From Mycobacterium sp. 1164966.3 (GTDB taxonomy: Bacteria > Actinomycetota > Actinomycetes > Mycobacteriales > Mycobacteriaceae), in contig NZ_LZSG01000041.1 of the NCBI RefSeq assembly GCF_001665395.1, forward strand, positions 19,979 through 83,978: DNA of 64,000 nucleotides. Direction: 5' to 3'. Under the pieces are notes generated by a model. That model was not told the DNA's origin, did no database searches, and saw only the letters and a program-made list of their open reading frames with translations. Within the stretch, counting starts at the first letter, position 1, and every line of letters starts with the position of its first letter. The translations under genes and the position numbers were made by a program. Shown here in pieces: positions 19,235 to 27,942 of this stretch.

Positions 19235-19806
19235 CAGGGCCCTTCCGGTTGGTCGGTCAGTTCGGTGCGCTCACGGCGCAGCGTGTTGCGCTCGGTGACC
19301 TGGTAATAAGACATCGCGGTCAGCGGCGGCGAGTAGGCATGGACGCTCAGCGTCGGCTGTAGCGGCGCGGCAGGCGCCGAAACAGGCCTCGGCGCCCACA
19401 CCACGTCGTGCACCCATCCCAGCGGGAACCCGGCCTGGTCCCCGGCGTCCAGGCGGCGGCGCCGCAGCCGCCGGCCATCCCACCGGTATTCGTTGAGCGA
19501 GCCGGACAGCAGGGTCAGCGCGCCGAGCGATCCACCGTGATCATGCAGCTCGGTGGAGTGTCCGGGAACCCAGCTGATCAGCCAGAGGTCCAATTCGTCG
19601 TCGCCGTGGATGCGGGTGAACCAGCGCTCGTCGACGGGTACCCCGCCGGCGGGCAGCAGATGGTCGCAACGTCCGCTCAGCACGTCGTCGGCGGCCCGGT
19701 CGGTGGCGTTCAGCAGGTCGGGCACGCGCAGCCGGGTAGGTCCCGCGGAGGGCGGCGACGTGGTCAGTGAGCGCAGCGCAACTGGGGTGGCAACTGGGGA
19801 CGACAT
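19234..19806 (-). CDS. Cysteine dioxygenase-like cupin (Rv1065 type)
   Basis: A 190-residue cupin of the cysteine dioxygenase type. The three iron ligands are visible: His88 and His90 in STELHDHGGS and His133 in LGWVHDVVW. The tail SVHAYSPPLTAMSYYQ also fits the family. It would oxidise a small thiol such as cysteine to its sulfinate. It is followed without a gap by the rhodanese gene. The N-terminal ~25 residues are low-complexity, so a start further in is possible. Confidence 0.88.
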   Translation of the reverse strand: MSSPVATPVALRSLTTSPPSAGPTRLRVPDLLNATDRAADDVLSGRCDHLLPAGGVPVDERWFTRIHGDDELDLWLISWVPGHSTELHDHGGSLGALTLLSGSLNEYRWDGRRLRRRRLDAGDQAGFPLGWVHDVVWAPRPVSAPAAPLQPTLSVHAYSPPLTAMSYYQVTERNTLRRERTELTDQPEGP

Positions 19807-19906
19807 CAGGGAGCTCCAGGGTGAACGGATCGGGCAAGCGGCGGCGCGTCAGGGCCGACAACACTCGCAAAATCCGAACTGCTCCATCACGCCCGACAGT
19901 GTTGCA

Positions 19907-19920
19907 TAGATTTGGCAACG
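19907..19920 (+). promoter_or_regulatory. -10 element and leaderless start of lpqV
   Basis: TAGATT at 19907-19912 fits TANNNT, and the GTG of lpqV begins eight bases after its last T. There is no Shine-Dalgarno. The spacing predicts that the mRNA starts at or next to the GTG. Confidence 0.55.
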
Positions 19921-20363
19921 TGCGCTGTCGCCGTTGTCGCCCATGGCTGGGGGTCATGGCGGTCTTGGCGAGCGGTTTGGCGGCGACAATCGGCGGTTGC
20001 TCGCAAGCCGTGAGCGGGGAGCCGACAGCGGCCCACACCCGCTCGTCGGCGGTGGCCGGCGGCGCGGGTTCCCTTCCACCGGGAGCCATCGGAGTCTCGC
20101 CTGCCGGTGTGACGACCAGAGTCGACGTCCCGGCGGATTCGACCGAGGAGGAGTACTTCCAGGCCTGTCACGCCGCAAAACAGTGGATGGAGACCCGCCC
20201 CAAGAACGGTGAGTCACCGTTGGAGCCCTACCTGGCGATGGTTCAGAGATCGCCATCCGGCACGGCGGGAAGCTGGAACAAGAGGTGGGCGGATCTGACC
20301 CCGGCACGGCAGGCGGCAGTGATCACCGCAGCAAAGGCTGCCGCCAACGACGAATGCGAATGA
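19920..20363 (+). CDS. lpqV: Lipoprotein LpqV
   Basis: A 147-residue lipoprotein. A short Arg-rich head and a hydrophobic stretch (LGVMAVLASGLAATIGG) end at the lipobox cysteine Cys27 (IGGCSQ). The mature part has a conserved domain with EEYFQACHAAKQWME and EPYLAMVQ and ends in DECE, as in the LpqV family (Rv1064c); two cysteines could pair. The GTG at 19920 is chosen because it gives a normal signal length and sits at a leaderless promoter. The longer open frame from 19767 would bury the signal peptide. Function unknown. Confidence 0.85.
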   Translation: MRCRRCRPWLGVMAVLASGLAATIGGCSQAVSGEPTAAHTRSSAVAGGAGSLPPGAIGVSPAGVTTRVDVPADSTEEEYFQACHAAKQWMETRPKNGESPLEPYLAMVQRSPSGTAGSWNKRWADLTPARQAAVITAAKAAANDECE

Positions 20364-20459
20364 GGTGGCGCCTGCAGGCCCCAGAGCATTTGCGATCACG
20401 GGTGTACGAAATTGGCCACCCGGGCCGATGACGGAGGTATCGCCGCGCAAAATGAACGA

Positions 20460-21533
20460 ATGCCCGAGGGAACTGCCGCTGTAGTTTCGCGCTCACGCGG
20501 GTCGTCACCGATTCGGGTAGCACTGGCGCTCGGGAGCGGCGGAGCCCGCGGCTACGCCCACATCGGGGTTCTCCAGGTGCTGCGAGAACGCGGCTACGAG
20601 ATCGTCGGAATCGCCGGCTCTTCGATGGGCGCGGTGGTCGGCGGTGTGCAGGCCGCCGGACGGCTGGACGATCTCGCCGAGTGGGCGAAATCGCTGACCC
20701 AGCGGACGATCCTGCGGCTGTTGGACCCATCGATCACCGCCGCCGGAGTGCTGCGGGCGGAGAAGATCCTGGACGCGGTGCGCGACATTGTCGGCCCCAT
20801 CGACATCGAGGACCTCGAGATTCCATACACCGCCGTGGCCACCGACCTGCTGGCGGGCAAATCGGTGTGGTTTCAGCGCGGGCCCCTCGATGTGGCCATC
20901 CGCGCGTCCATCGCCATCCCGGGTGTGATCGCGCCGCACGAGGTCGACGGGCGGCTCTTGGCCGACGGCGGCATCCTGGACCCACTGCCGATGGCGCCGA
21001 TCGCGGCTACCAACGCCGACCTGACCGTCGCGGTGAGCCTCAACGGCAGTGAACCGGGCGCCAGCCACGACGCAGAGCCGGGCGCCACGGCGGAATGGTT
21101 GAACCGCATGATGCGAAGCACCACCGCGCTGCTGGACACCAGCGCGGTGAAATCGCTGCTGGACCGGCCCACGGCCCGCGCGGTGCTGGGTCGACTAGGC
21201 GCGACGCTGCCGGAATCGGAAACCTGGTCCGCGGACTCCGAGGACGAGCAGCTCCCCGAAGTGCGGGACGAGCCAGACGAGGCGCCCGAAATCCCCAAAT
21301 TGGGCAGCTTCGAGGTGATGAATCGGACCATCGACATCGCCCAGTCGGCGCTGGCGCGGCACACGCTGGCGGCCTACCCACCCGATCTGCTGATCGAGGT
21401 GCCCCGCTCGACCTGCCGAAGCTTGGAGTTCCACCGGGCCGTGGAGGTGATCGCGGTCGGTCGGGCGCTGACCACCAGCGCCCTGGACGCGTTAGAGGCC
21501 GAGGACGACAGTGCGCCCGCAATCGAGGGCTAA
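20460..21533 (+). CDS. Patatin-like phospholipase (Rv1063c type)
   Basis: A 357-residue patatin/RssA-like hydrolase. The glycine-rich oxyanion loop is LGSGGARGYAHIGV. The nucleophile Ser55 is in GIAGSSMGAVVGG, and the catalytic Asp is in LLADGGILDPLPM. A long C-terminal segment rich in Glu/Pro precedes a last conserved helix. The ATG at 20460 is one possible start; a TTG at 20412 in frame would add 16 residues. It converges on a second patatin gene with overlapping stop codons (21530-21533). It is a Ser-Asp dyad lipid acyl hydrolase by family; substrate unknown. Confidence 0.88.
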   Translation: MPEGTAAVVSRSRGSSPIRVALALGSGGARGYAHIGVLQVLRERGYEIVGIAGSSMGAVVGGVQAAGRLDDLAEWAKSLTQRTILRLLDPSITAAGVLRAEKILDAVRDIVGPIDIEDLEIPYTAVATDLLAGKSVWFQRGPLDVAIRASIAIPGVIAPHEVDGRLLADGGILDPLPMAPIAATNADLTVAVSLNGSEPGASHDAEPGATAEWLNRMMRSTTALLDTSAVKSLLDRPTARAVLGRLGATLPESETWSADSEDEQLPEVRDEPDEAPEIPKLGSFEVMNRTIDIAQSALARHTLAAYPPDLLIEVPRSTCRSLEFHRAVEVIAVGRALTTSALDALEAEDDSAPAIEG

Positions 21534-22408
21534 AGCGTGTCGACGAACCGCGCGATCGCGGCGGCTGCACGGCGGCCCTGCCAACGGCCGGCCAACGCCG
21601 ATTTGCCCCGGCAGGCTGGATCCAGTGGATTCGGACCGAAAGCCGCCAAGGAGTCGTCGTCTGCGAACACGGTGAACGACTTGCCAGGGAATTCGGCGAT
21701 CTCGGCGGCCGGCCCGGCGCCGAACGGCGACGGGGTGTCCTCGCCGGAGGGCACCAATATGACCGCCACGTCGCAGTCGTCGGCCACGCATAGGTTGACC
21801 GAACTGGCCACCCCGCCGTCCATGTAGCGTCGTCCCGCGATGCTCACCGGCGGCCACGCCCCCGGCACCGCGCAACTCGCCGCGACGGCGTCGACGAGCT
21901 GCACACCGCTGTCCCCCTCGAAGACGACCAGTTCACCGCTGGCGGCATCGATCGCCGTGATTCGCAGCACCCGGTCCGGCCACTCGTGGGACGGCAAGCG
22001 CTGCTCGATCACCTGACGGCGGACCGGCTCGGGAACCGTCTCGGTCGTCAGCGCCACCGACCCGATTTGTTGCATCCGCCGTCGCGTTCTGTCCAGTGGT
22101 CCGTCCGACCGCGGCGGCTCGCGCAGCGCGGACAGGAAGAGGTCGGTGATGGTGTCGACGTCCACGCCCGGGTCCAATTCCGCCGATGCCTCGGCGACCT
22201 GCCGCTCGTACAACTCCTCGAGGGAGCAGCCGCTACTGATCTGAGCGGCAACCGCCGAACCGGCCGACGTCCCGACCAGCACGTCCGAATCCAGCAACAG
22301 CTGTGCCGTCACGGGCGACTCGTCGGCGATGCCCAGCAAAATACCTGTCTCCCAGGCGATTCCCGCTAACCCTCCGCCGGCCAGTACCAGCGCCCGTTTG
22401 GTTGTCAC
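21530..22408 (-). CDS. Patatin-like phospholipase (Rv1062 type)
   Basis: A 292-residue patatin family protein unrelated in detail to its convergent neighbour. The oxyanion loop is LAGGGLAGIAWETG, the nucleophile Ser48 is in VGTSAGSAVA, and the Asp is in RYMDGGVASSVN. The start is GTG at 22408, 18 bases after the glutamine amidotransferase gene. It is the last gene of a four-gene minus-strand run from fadD14. The association with an acyl-CoA ligase suggests that fatty acids released here could be activated there, which is inference. Confidence 0.88.
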   Translation of the reverse strand: MTTKRALVLAGGGLAGIAWETGILLGIADESPVTAQLLLDSDVLVGTSAGSAVAAQISSGCSLEELYERQVAEASAELDPGVDVDTITDLFLSALREPPRSDGPLDRTRRRMQQIGSVALTTETVPEPVRRQVIEQRLPSHEWPDRVLRITAIDAASGELVVFEGDSGVQLVDAVAASCAVPGAWPPVSIAGRRYMDGGVASSVNLCVADDCDVAVILVPSGEDTPSPFGAGPAAEIAEFPGKSFTVFADDDSLAAFGPNPLDPACRGKSALAGRWQGRRAAAAIARFVDTL

Positions 22409-22426
22409 GCGGGTCCACTATGCCAT

Positions 22427-23284
22427 TCAGTGTTGCGCCTGCTGAACGGCCGGGGTCAGATCTTCATGGCGCAGCAGCTGTCTGGGCGGGTCGGGCAGCA
22501 CCAGGCTTCGGGTGATCTGCAGCCCGTCTTGGGCCTGCGCCACGTGAACCAGCTCCCCCGGCGCGATCAACCGCCAGGCCGGGTCGTCGTCCATGCGTTC
22601 GGTGGCGAACACCACCGACCGCCGGGTGCACAGATGCTCGGATCTGGCGTGGATTCGCTTGGTGCGCAAGTCGAATTCGGGCACCGCCGGCCGGTCCAGG
22701 AGGTAAAGCTCGTTGGTGTCCGGATAACGCAGCGCCCACATGTCGGTGGCAGTGCTCAGCAATATGTTGACCGCATAGATCGGCACGTTCGCCGCGAGCC
22801 ACCTCATCGCATCGACCAAACCGGCTGTCACGTCGCCGTTTTGGGCGCGGACCGCGCCGGTGATCAAGGCGAACACCCGCTCGGAATCGGTCTGCCCCAA
22901 GACCAGGCCGTCGGTGCCGAGCTCGTGCAGTCGCTCGTCGATGACGTCGAGGCCCTCCAGCACGCCGTTGTGCGCAAAGATCCGTCGGTCCTGCAGGAAC
23001 GGGTGGGTGTTGCGGACATCGAGCGACCCGGTCGTGGCATAGCGGACGTGTGCCACAAAGGTGGTGGCGGTCAGCTCGTGGGCTTCGGTGGCGAAGTCGG
23101 TGTCCTGCCAAGCGGCTATCGGCTCTTTGTGCAGCTGTGGCTCTCCGTGCTCGTCGAAAATGCCGAGGCCGGTGCCGTCGGGGTTGCGTCTGCTCTGCTC
23201 GGAGAGGCTGTCCGGGGCGTCCAGCAGCCAGAATGTCGCGGTGCAGACGGTGTTGCCGGCGTGCAGGCCGAAGAGGCGGCACAT
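22427..23284 (-). CDS. Class II glutamine amidotransferase (Rv1061 type)
   Basis: A 285-residue Ntn-type amidotransferase of the YafJ/EgtC-like group. Once Met1 is removed, Cys2 (MCRLFGLHAG) is the N-terminal nucleophile, which fixes the start at 23284. The RYATTGSLDVRNTHPF and FAHNGVLEG segments are the glutamine-binding features. The open frame further upstream overlaps the next gene and is a shadow. It starts six bases from the SRPBCC stop. No synthetase partner domain is present, so the acceptor is unknown. Confidence 0.9.
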   Translation of the reverse strand: MCRLFGLHAGNTVCTATFWLLDAPDSLSEQSRRNPDGTGLGIFDEHGEPQLHKEPIAAWQDTDFATEAHELTATTFVAHVRYATTGSLDVRNTHPFLQDRRIFAHNGVLEGLDVIDERLHELGTDGLVLGQTDSERVFALITGAVRAQNGDVTAGLVDAMRWLAANVPIYAVNILLSTATDMWALRYPDTNELYLLDRPAVPEFDLRTKRIHARSEHLCTRRSVVFATERMDDDPAWRLIAPGELVHVAQAQDGLQITRSLVLPDPPRQLLRHEDLTPAVQQAQH

Positions 23285-23289
23285 CCGGC

Positions 23290-23763
23290 TCAGCCCACCA
23301 GCTGCCGGGACAGCTTCTCGAGCGTCACGCGGGCGTAGCCCTGCCACATCTTGCCGAGCACCGGCAGCAGGCGGGCGGTCAGATCCGACTTGGCATGAAT
23401 GGTCCATTGCCAGGTGACATTCGTCCCGGTGCCCGCGGGGGTGAAACTCCACTTGCCCTCGATGTTGCTGACCAGCGGCGCCATCGGACCGGTGATGCCG
23501 GAGAGGGTGTAGCCGAAGGACTGCGGGGGGTCGACGCTGGTCAACTGCTCCCGCAGGCTGCCGCCGCCGACCATGGTGATGACGCGGGTCTGGCCGGCGG
23601 CATCCCAGTCACCGCTTTGCTCGCGGACCTCTTTGATCGGCGGGAACAGCCCGTACCACTGCGAACAGATGTCCGTCAGGGGTATGGGCAGCGTTCGGGC
23701 GAAGGCGTCTTCGACGGTCACGGGTATTGCCCGCGATTGCTCGACGACGATGGACCTTGCCAT
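23290..23763 (-). CDS. SRPBCC-fold protein (Rv1060 type)
   Basis: A 157-residue START/polyketide-cyclase-like protein. The features are the N-terminal IPVTVEDAFARTLPIPL, the W-rich middle and GTNVTWQWTIHAKS before a long C-terminal helix that covers the ligand cavity. GAGGAG lies upstream of the ATG at 23763. It is 28 bases downstream of fadD14 and just upstream of the amidotransferase gene, within one transcription unit. It probably binds a hydrophobic ligand; no catalytic residues can be named. Confidence 0.87.
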   Translation of the reverse strand: MARSIVVEQSRAIPVTVEDAFARTLPIPLTDICSQWYGLFPPIKEVREQSGDWDAAGQTRVITMVGGGSLREQLTSVDPPQSFGYTLSGITGPMAPLVSNIEGKWSFTPAGTGTNVTWQWTIHAKSDLTARLLPVLGKMWQGYARVTLEKLSRQLVG

Positions 23764-23791
23764 TGATACTCCTCACCCTGCTCGTCTGTAT

Positions 23792-25423
23792 TCAGTCGCG
23801 GACCTCGGTGACGTCGTAGCCGTCGTCTGCGTAACGCGACCGGATGGCCTTCTTGTCGTATTTGCCCACGCTGGTGCGCGGAATCTCGTCGGCAAACGCC
23901 CAGCGCTCCGGCAACCACCAGCGAACGACCTTGTCCGCCAGGAACTTTCGCAGATCGGCGGCGGATACCGACGCGCCCTCGTTGAGTGCCACGACCGCTA
24001 GTGGCCGCTCCTGCCAGCGTTCGTCGGGAACACCGACCACCGCCGCCTCCAGCACGTCGGGATGCGCGATGAGGCAGTTCTCCAACTCGACCGACGAGAT
24101 CCATTCCCCGCCGGACTTGATGACGTCTTTGGCGCGGTCGGTCAGCGTGATGAAGCCCCGCTCGTCGACCCTGCCGACATCGCCGGTGCGCAGCCAGCCC
24201 GACGCGAACTTGGACTCGTCGCGTCCCAGGTAGTAGGAGCCCGCGATCCAGGGGCCGCGAACCTCCACTTCGCCAACGGCTTTGCCGTCGTTGGGCAGCA
24301 CCTTGCCTTCGTCGTCGACGATTCTGGCTTCCACTCCGCAGACCGGTTGGCCCTGTGTTCCGCGGTAGGCCCAGTGCTGATCCGCCGGTGTTCCCGGCGG
24401 CGGCCAGGCCATGGTCGCCAGTGGCGACGTCTCCGTCATGCCCCACAGCTGGCGGATCTCGACCCCGTGTTTTTCTTCGAAGGTGCGCATCAGCGACACC
24501 GGGACGGCCGAACCGCCGCAGACCACCAGGCGCAGCGACGACATGTCGTGGTCGGGGTCTTTCTCCAGGTAGTGCATGACGTCGTTCCAGATGGTCGGCA
24601 CCGCGCCCGCAACCGTGGGCCGCAATTTCTCGACCATGTCGATCAGCGATCTGGCGTCCAGGTGGCAGTCGGGCAACACCAGGTCCGCTCCCGCCATCAG
24701 CGCCGCGTAGGGCAAACCCCACCCGTTGGCGTGGAACATCGGCACGATCGGCAGCACGCTGTCGCTGGATCCCAAGCCCATGCCGTTGGCCGTGCAAGCC
24801 GCCATCGTGTGCAGGAAACTCGAACGGTGGCTGTACACAACACCTTTGGGGTTGCCGGTGGTACCACTCGTGTAGCACATCGCCGCGGCGGAATTCTCGT
24901 CGAGCTCCGGCCAATCGAATTCGGTCGACTCGTCATTGATCGCCTCGGTGTAGCGCAGCACGTTCTTGCCCGATTCCTCCAGCGGCGCCAGATCTCCGTC
25001 GCCGACCGCGATCACGGTGTGCACGGTGTCCAGCGTGGGCAGGATCGGTGCCAGCAGTTTCGCGAGCGACATGTCGAGCAGCACCACCTGGTCCTCGGCC
25101 TCGTTGGCCACGTAGGTGACCTGTTCGGGGAAGAGCCGGATGTTGAGGGTGTGCAGCACCGCACCCATCGTGGGCACCGCTAGGTAGGCCACCAGGTGCT
25201 CGGCGTTGTTCCACATGAACGTCGCGACGCGCTGGTCGCCGCTGACGCCGATGCGGCGCAGCGCATTTGCCAGCTGGGCGGCTTGCTGACCCACTTCGCG
25301 GTAGGTGGTCTTCCGGTACCCGTCACCCGTGTCGGTGGTGACCGTACGCGCTCCGTGGACGCTACAGCCGTGCCGCATGACGGCGGCCAGGGTCAACGGG
25401 AACTCCTGCATCGTGCTGTACAT
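23792..25423 (-). CDS. fadD14: Fatty-acid-CoA ligase FadD14
   Basis: An ANL-superfamily acyl-CoA synthetase of 543 residues that activates a carboxylic acid as acyl-AMP and then acyl-CoA. The P-loop CYTSGTTGNPKGV is near residue 188, followed by the LWGMTETSPLATM motif, WLRTGDVGRVDE with the adenylate Asp, and the catalytic Lys near the end in PRTSVGKYDKKAIR. It is very close to FadD14 (Rv1058), including the N-terminus STMQEFPLTLAAVMRHGC. It heads a four-gene run. The gene found between it and the SRPBCC gene in M. tuberculosis (Rv1059) is absent. Confidence 0.95.
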   Translation of the reverse strand: MYSTMQEFPLTLAAVMRHGCSVHGARTVTTDTGDGYRKTTYREVGQQAAQLANALRRIGVSGDQRVATFMWNNAEHLVAYLAVPTMGAVLHTLNIRLFPEQVTYVANEAEDQVVLLDMSLAKLLAPILPTLDTVHTVIAVGDGDLAPLEESGKNVLRYTEAINDESTEFDWPELDENSAAAMCYTSGTTGNPKGVVYSHRSSFLHTMAACTANGMGLGSSDSVLPIVPMFHANGWGLPYAALMAGADLVLPDCHLDARSLIDMVEKLRPTVAGAVPTIWNDVMHYLEKDPDHDMSSLRLVVCGGSAVPVSLMRTFEEKHGVEIRQLWGMTETSPLATMAWPPPGTPADQHWAYRGTQGQPVCGVEARIVDDEGKVLPNDGKAVGEVEVRGPWIAGSYYLGRDESKFASGWLRTGDVGRVDERGFITLTDRAKDVIKSGGEWISSVELENCLIAHPDVLEAAVVGVPDERWQERPLAVVALNEGASVSAADLRKFLADKVVRWWLPERWAFADEIPRTSVGKYDKKAIRSRYADDGYDVTEVRD

Positions 25424-25546
25424 CGATGTACCGCCTTATGATCCTCGGCGCAGCACCGCCTCATGTTCGGTCGGGCGAAATGGTATCGCCGCATCGACTT
25501 ATCAGAAACGGATTCCCCCGAGAAGCGTGCTCTACCCACACATGGG

Positions 25547-26701
25547 TTAGACGAGAGCCGCCTCGTACTGCATCAGCTCGGGCATGGTCCACTCGCCCTC
25601 GTGCGTCACACCCTCGAGGCTCGTCATGCTCGGGTCGACCGGCGCGACGGTCACCGTGCCGTCGTAGCCGGCGACGTACAGGTACTTTCCGTCCGGACTT
25701 TCCACCAGGCACGACGGCTCGGTACCCACCCGGACTGTGCCGATCACGTCGTGCGTGAGGGTGCACAGCACGGTGACGCCGTCATCGCTGACCAGGTAGG
25801 CGCGGTCACCGTCGCCGCTGATCGTCAACCCGGTGAGCAGGCCGGCGATCTCGGTGATCTTGCGCGTGCCGGTGATCTTGTTGGTGCGGGTGTCGACAAC
25901 ATCGAGGACGGCTCCGGCGTCGGGACCGCAACTGGCCACGTAGGCGGTGGTGCCGTCTGGGCTGAGTGCGACGTCACGGATGGGCAGGCCGATCTCGACC
26001 GTGTCGACGACGCTCAAGCCGTGTTCCAGGCTCTTGGCGGTCTTCCGCCGCCGCCAGCGCGAATGCCCTGGGGCGCGGCCGTCATCGACGCGGGTGCCGA
26101 TCACGACCAGCTGACCGCCCGTCGGCCCGTTGGTGCCGGCATAGAGGCGAGACCCGTCGGGGCTGACGCGCAGGCACTGCGTGCTGGTACCGGGAGCATC
26201 CGCGATCTCGATCACCTCGACCTTGTCCGTCTCGGTGTCCACCGCCGCAACGTCAGCGGCACGAGCGTCGTTGCGGCCGGCGTAGACGTACCTGCCGTCG
26301 GAGCTCACGGCCAGGTCGCTGATGCTGAGCGCCAGCGGATAGGTCGCGACGACGGCGCAGGTGGACGTGTCGATGGCGGCGATCGAGTCAAACGACAGCG
26401 ACGCGGTGCTGACGTACGCCCGGGCGCCGTCCTGGTTGCCGACGACGATCGCATACGGCTCGTCGATGGCGTCAATGGTCTGGACTACCCGGTGGCTGCC
26501 GGTGTGGATGACCGAGACGCTGTTGTGGCCGAAGTGAGTCACCAGCAGCCGGCGGCCGTCAGGGCTGACGGCGATGCCGCTGATCGGGCCGTGGCTCACC
26601 GGGATCTCGACGAGCTCCGCGTCGCCCCGTGCAGCCTGGAAGTCCAGTGCCTGTTCGGTATGGCCATAACGGGCGACCTGTCGGCCGTTCACATCACTCA
26701 C
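25547..26701 (-). CDS. Seven-bladed beta-propeller protein (Rv1057 type)
   Basis: A 384-residue YVTN-type propeller. Repeats such as ISGIAVSPDGRRLLV, ISDLAVSSDGRYVYAG, IRDVALSPDGTTAYVA and SCLVESPDGKYLYVAG mark the blades. A basic loop (HSRWRRRKTAKS) interrupts the middle, as in Rv1057. The GTG at 26701 follows AAAGGCGG; the frame upstream has no family match. In M. tuberculosis this gene is described as a target of TrcR, MprA and SigE. trcR lies about 20 kb away here. The C-terminal ~20 residues (MPELMQYEAALV) differ from what I recall of Rv1057. Confidence 0.9.
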   Translation of the reverse strand: MSDVNGRQVARYGHTEQALDFQAARGDAELVEIPVSHGPISGIAVSPDGRRLLVTHFGHNSVSVIHTGSHRVVQTIDAIDEPYAIVVGNQDGARAYVSTASLSFDSIAAIDTSTCAVVATYPLALSISDLAVSSDGRYVYAGRNDARAADVAAVDTETDKVEVIEIADAPGTSTQCLRVSPDGSRLYAGTNGPTGGQLVVIGTRVDDGRAPGHSRWRRRKTAKSLEHGLSVVDTVEIGLPIRDVALSPDGTTAYVASCGPDAGAVLDVVDTRTNKITGTRKITEIAGLLTGLTISGDGDRAYLVSDDGVTVLCTLTHDVIGTVRVGTEPSCLVESPDGKYLYVAGYDGTVTVAPVDPSMTSLEGVTHEGEWTMPELMQYEAALV

Positions 26702-27130
26702 GTGGGCACCGCCTTTGCTTGTCGGACGTGCATAGGGGCCGGTAGACGTCGCGCCAAGCCCTGTGCGACACCGGCAGCCCTGATGATTCAGCGCCAAAAT
26801 AAAGCGCTGTTACGACTGCTTTGAATAAAAAGCTTACCGGCGTGAATTTCAGCTAAATAGAATTTCTATCCGGTCGTGTAACCCACGTCACATTATTGAC
26901 TCAGGCGCACCTTATATTTGTGTTGTCGCATAATTCGGGAGGCGTCCGCAGGCAAAACGAATTACCATGCCCAGCAGGAGACTTGGAGATTGTCGCTAAC
27001 GACCTTGCGTTTCGCCAGCTGTATGGCAAAAATAAGAACCTCTTAGAATTAGCGGGCAAAAGAGGCACATCTCACATTGCGCGCAATTGGGCGTGTCGAC
27101 GCCAGCTGGCCGCGCGCAGTAGGCGCACTT
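26702..27130 (-). promoter_or_regulatory. AT-rich upstream region of the beta-propeller gene
   Basis: These 429 bp hold no supported gene. GC is about 35% in 26821-26880 and about 45% over 26821-27060 by direct count, far below the flanks. It contains runs such as GAATAAAAAGCTT and AAATAGAATTTCTAT. AT-rich DNA is the described binding preference of TrcR, whose reported target is the downstream gene. A TTG-initiated 80-codon frame on the plus strand has no ribosome site or recognisable motif. Confidence 0.45.
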
Positions 27131-27904
27131 CTAGCTGAACTGCGTGCGCGGGCGCGGCAACGCGGCATCGTCCACGCTGATGTCGAGCTTCTCGTTGTAG
27201 AACGCGACCAGACCCGCGATCGGCGCGACGGCGGGCAGCGGGTAGTGGTAGGTCCACGCGAGGTCCGGATACACGCTCTCACCCACCCGCACCGACCAGT
27301 ACCCCGACGTCGTTCCCTTGTACGGACAGAGCGTCTGCGTGGAGGAGGGTTCCAGATGCTGGAACAACACGTCGGTCGGATCGATGTAATACCTTGTGGG
27401 CAAGCCAGTTTCAAACAGCAGCACCGGAGAGTGGGTCTCGGCGAGCAACACGCCGTCGAGCTGAACGCAGACGTGGCGGTGCGATCGCAGCGCGTCGACC
27501 CGTGAATAGGGATTGCGAGGGTGGCCGTAGATTTGCTCGTCTTCCTCGAACCAGCGCAGCGGCGCCAACTCAAACCGCACGAACCCCGCCACGGGGCCGT
27601 CGCCGTCGAACACTCGCGCGGCCGACTTATGCGTTTGACCCGCCCCGACCAGTGAGTGCAACCGCGACGGGCCGAACTGCACTTTCTGCGGGTGGTCCTC
27701 GTCGCGCAGCAACTCCGCGCGGACGTCCCGCAAAGGAATGTAATACGCCGGGTAATAAGGGATTTCCCAGACATAGCGGGCCGCGGTGGTGTCGAAGACC
27801 AGCTCGTGGCCGAGGAAGCCCCGCACGCGGCGTGGCGCCGGTTCAATCCTCCCCCGGGTCGCGGCCACTTGAGGATAGTCGGTGCCGGAATTGATCGCAG
27901 TCAT
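27131..27904 (-). CDS. DUF427 protein (Rv1056 type)
   Basis: A 257-residue protein made of two DUF427 (NTP_transf_9-like beta) modules. The first includes VRGFLGHELVFDTTAARYVWE and the second VQLDGVLLAETHSPVLLFE, RYYIDPTDV and LCPYKGTTSGYWSV. The ATG at 27904 gives the TAINSGTDYP start; the frame upstream overlaps the divergent gene. It is the last gene with a clear backbone counterpart before the accessory stretch on its right. Function unknown. Confidence 0.88.
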   Translation of the reverse strand: MTAINSGTDYPQVAATRGRIEPAPRRVRGFLGHELVFDTTAARYVWEIPYYPAYYIPLRDVRAELLRDEDHPQKVQFGPSRLHSLVGAGQTHKSAARVFDGDGPVAGFVRFELAPLRWFEEDEQIYGHPRNPYSRVDALRSHRHVCVQLDGVLLAETHSPVLLFETGLPTRYYIDPTDVLFQHLEPSSTQTLCPYKGTTSGYWSVRVGESVYPDLAWTYHYPLPAVAPIAGLVAFYNEKLDISVDDAALPRPRTQFS

Positions 27905-27942
27905 CGTTTCAGCTTGCCACCGGCGCGAGTACTGTCCTAGCC

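Noticed and set aside
26896..27138. 80-codon plus-strand frame starting at TTG in the AT-rich gap
   Set aside because: No ribosome site, no motif and composition like the surrounding non-coding DNA. Its end overlaps the DUF427 gene.
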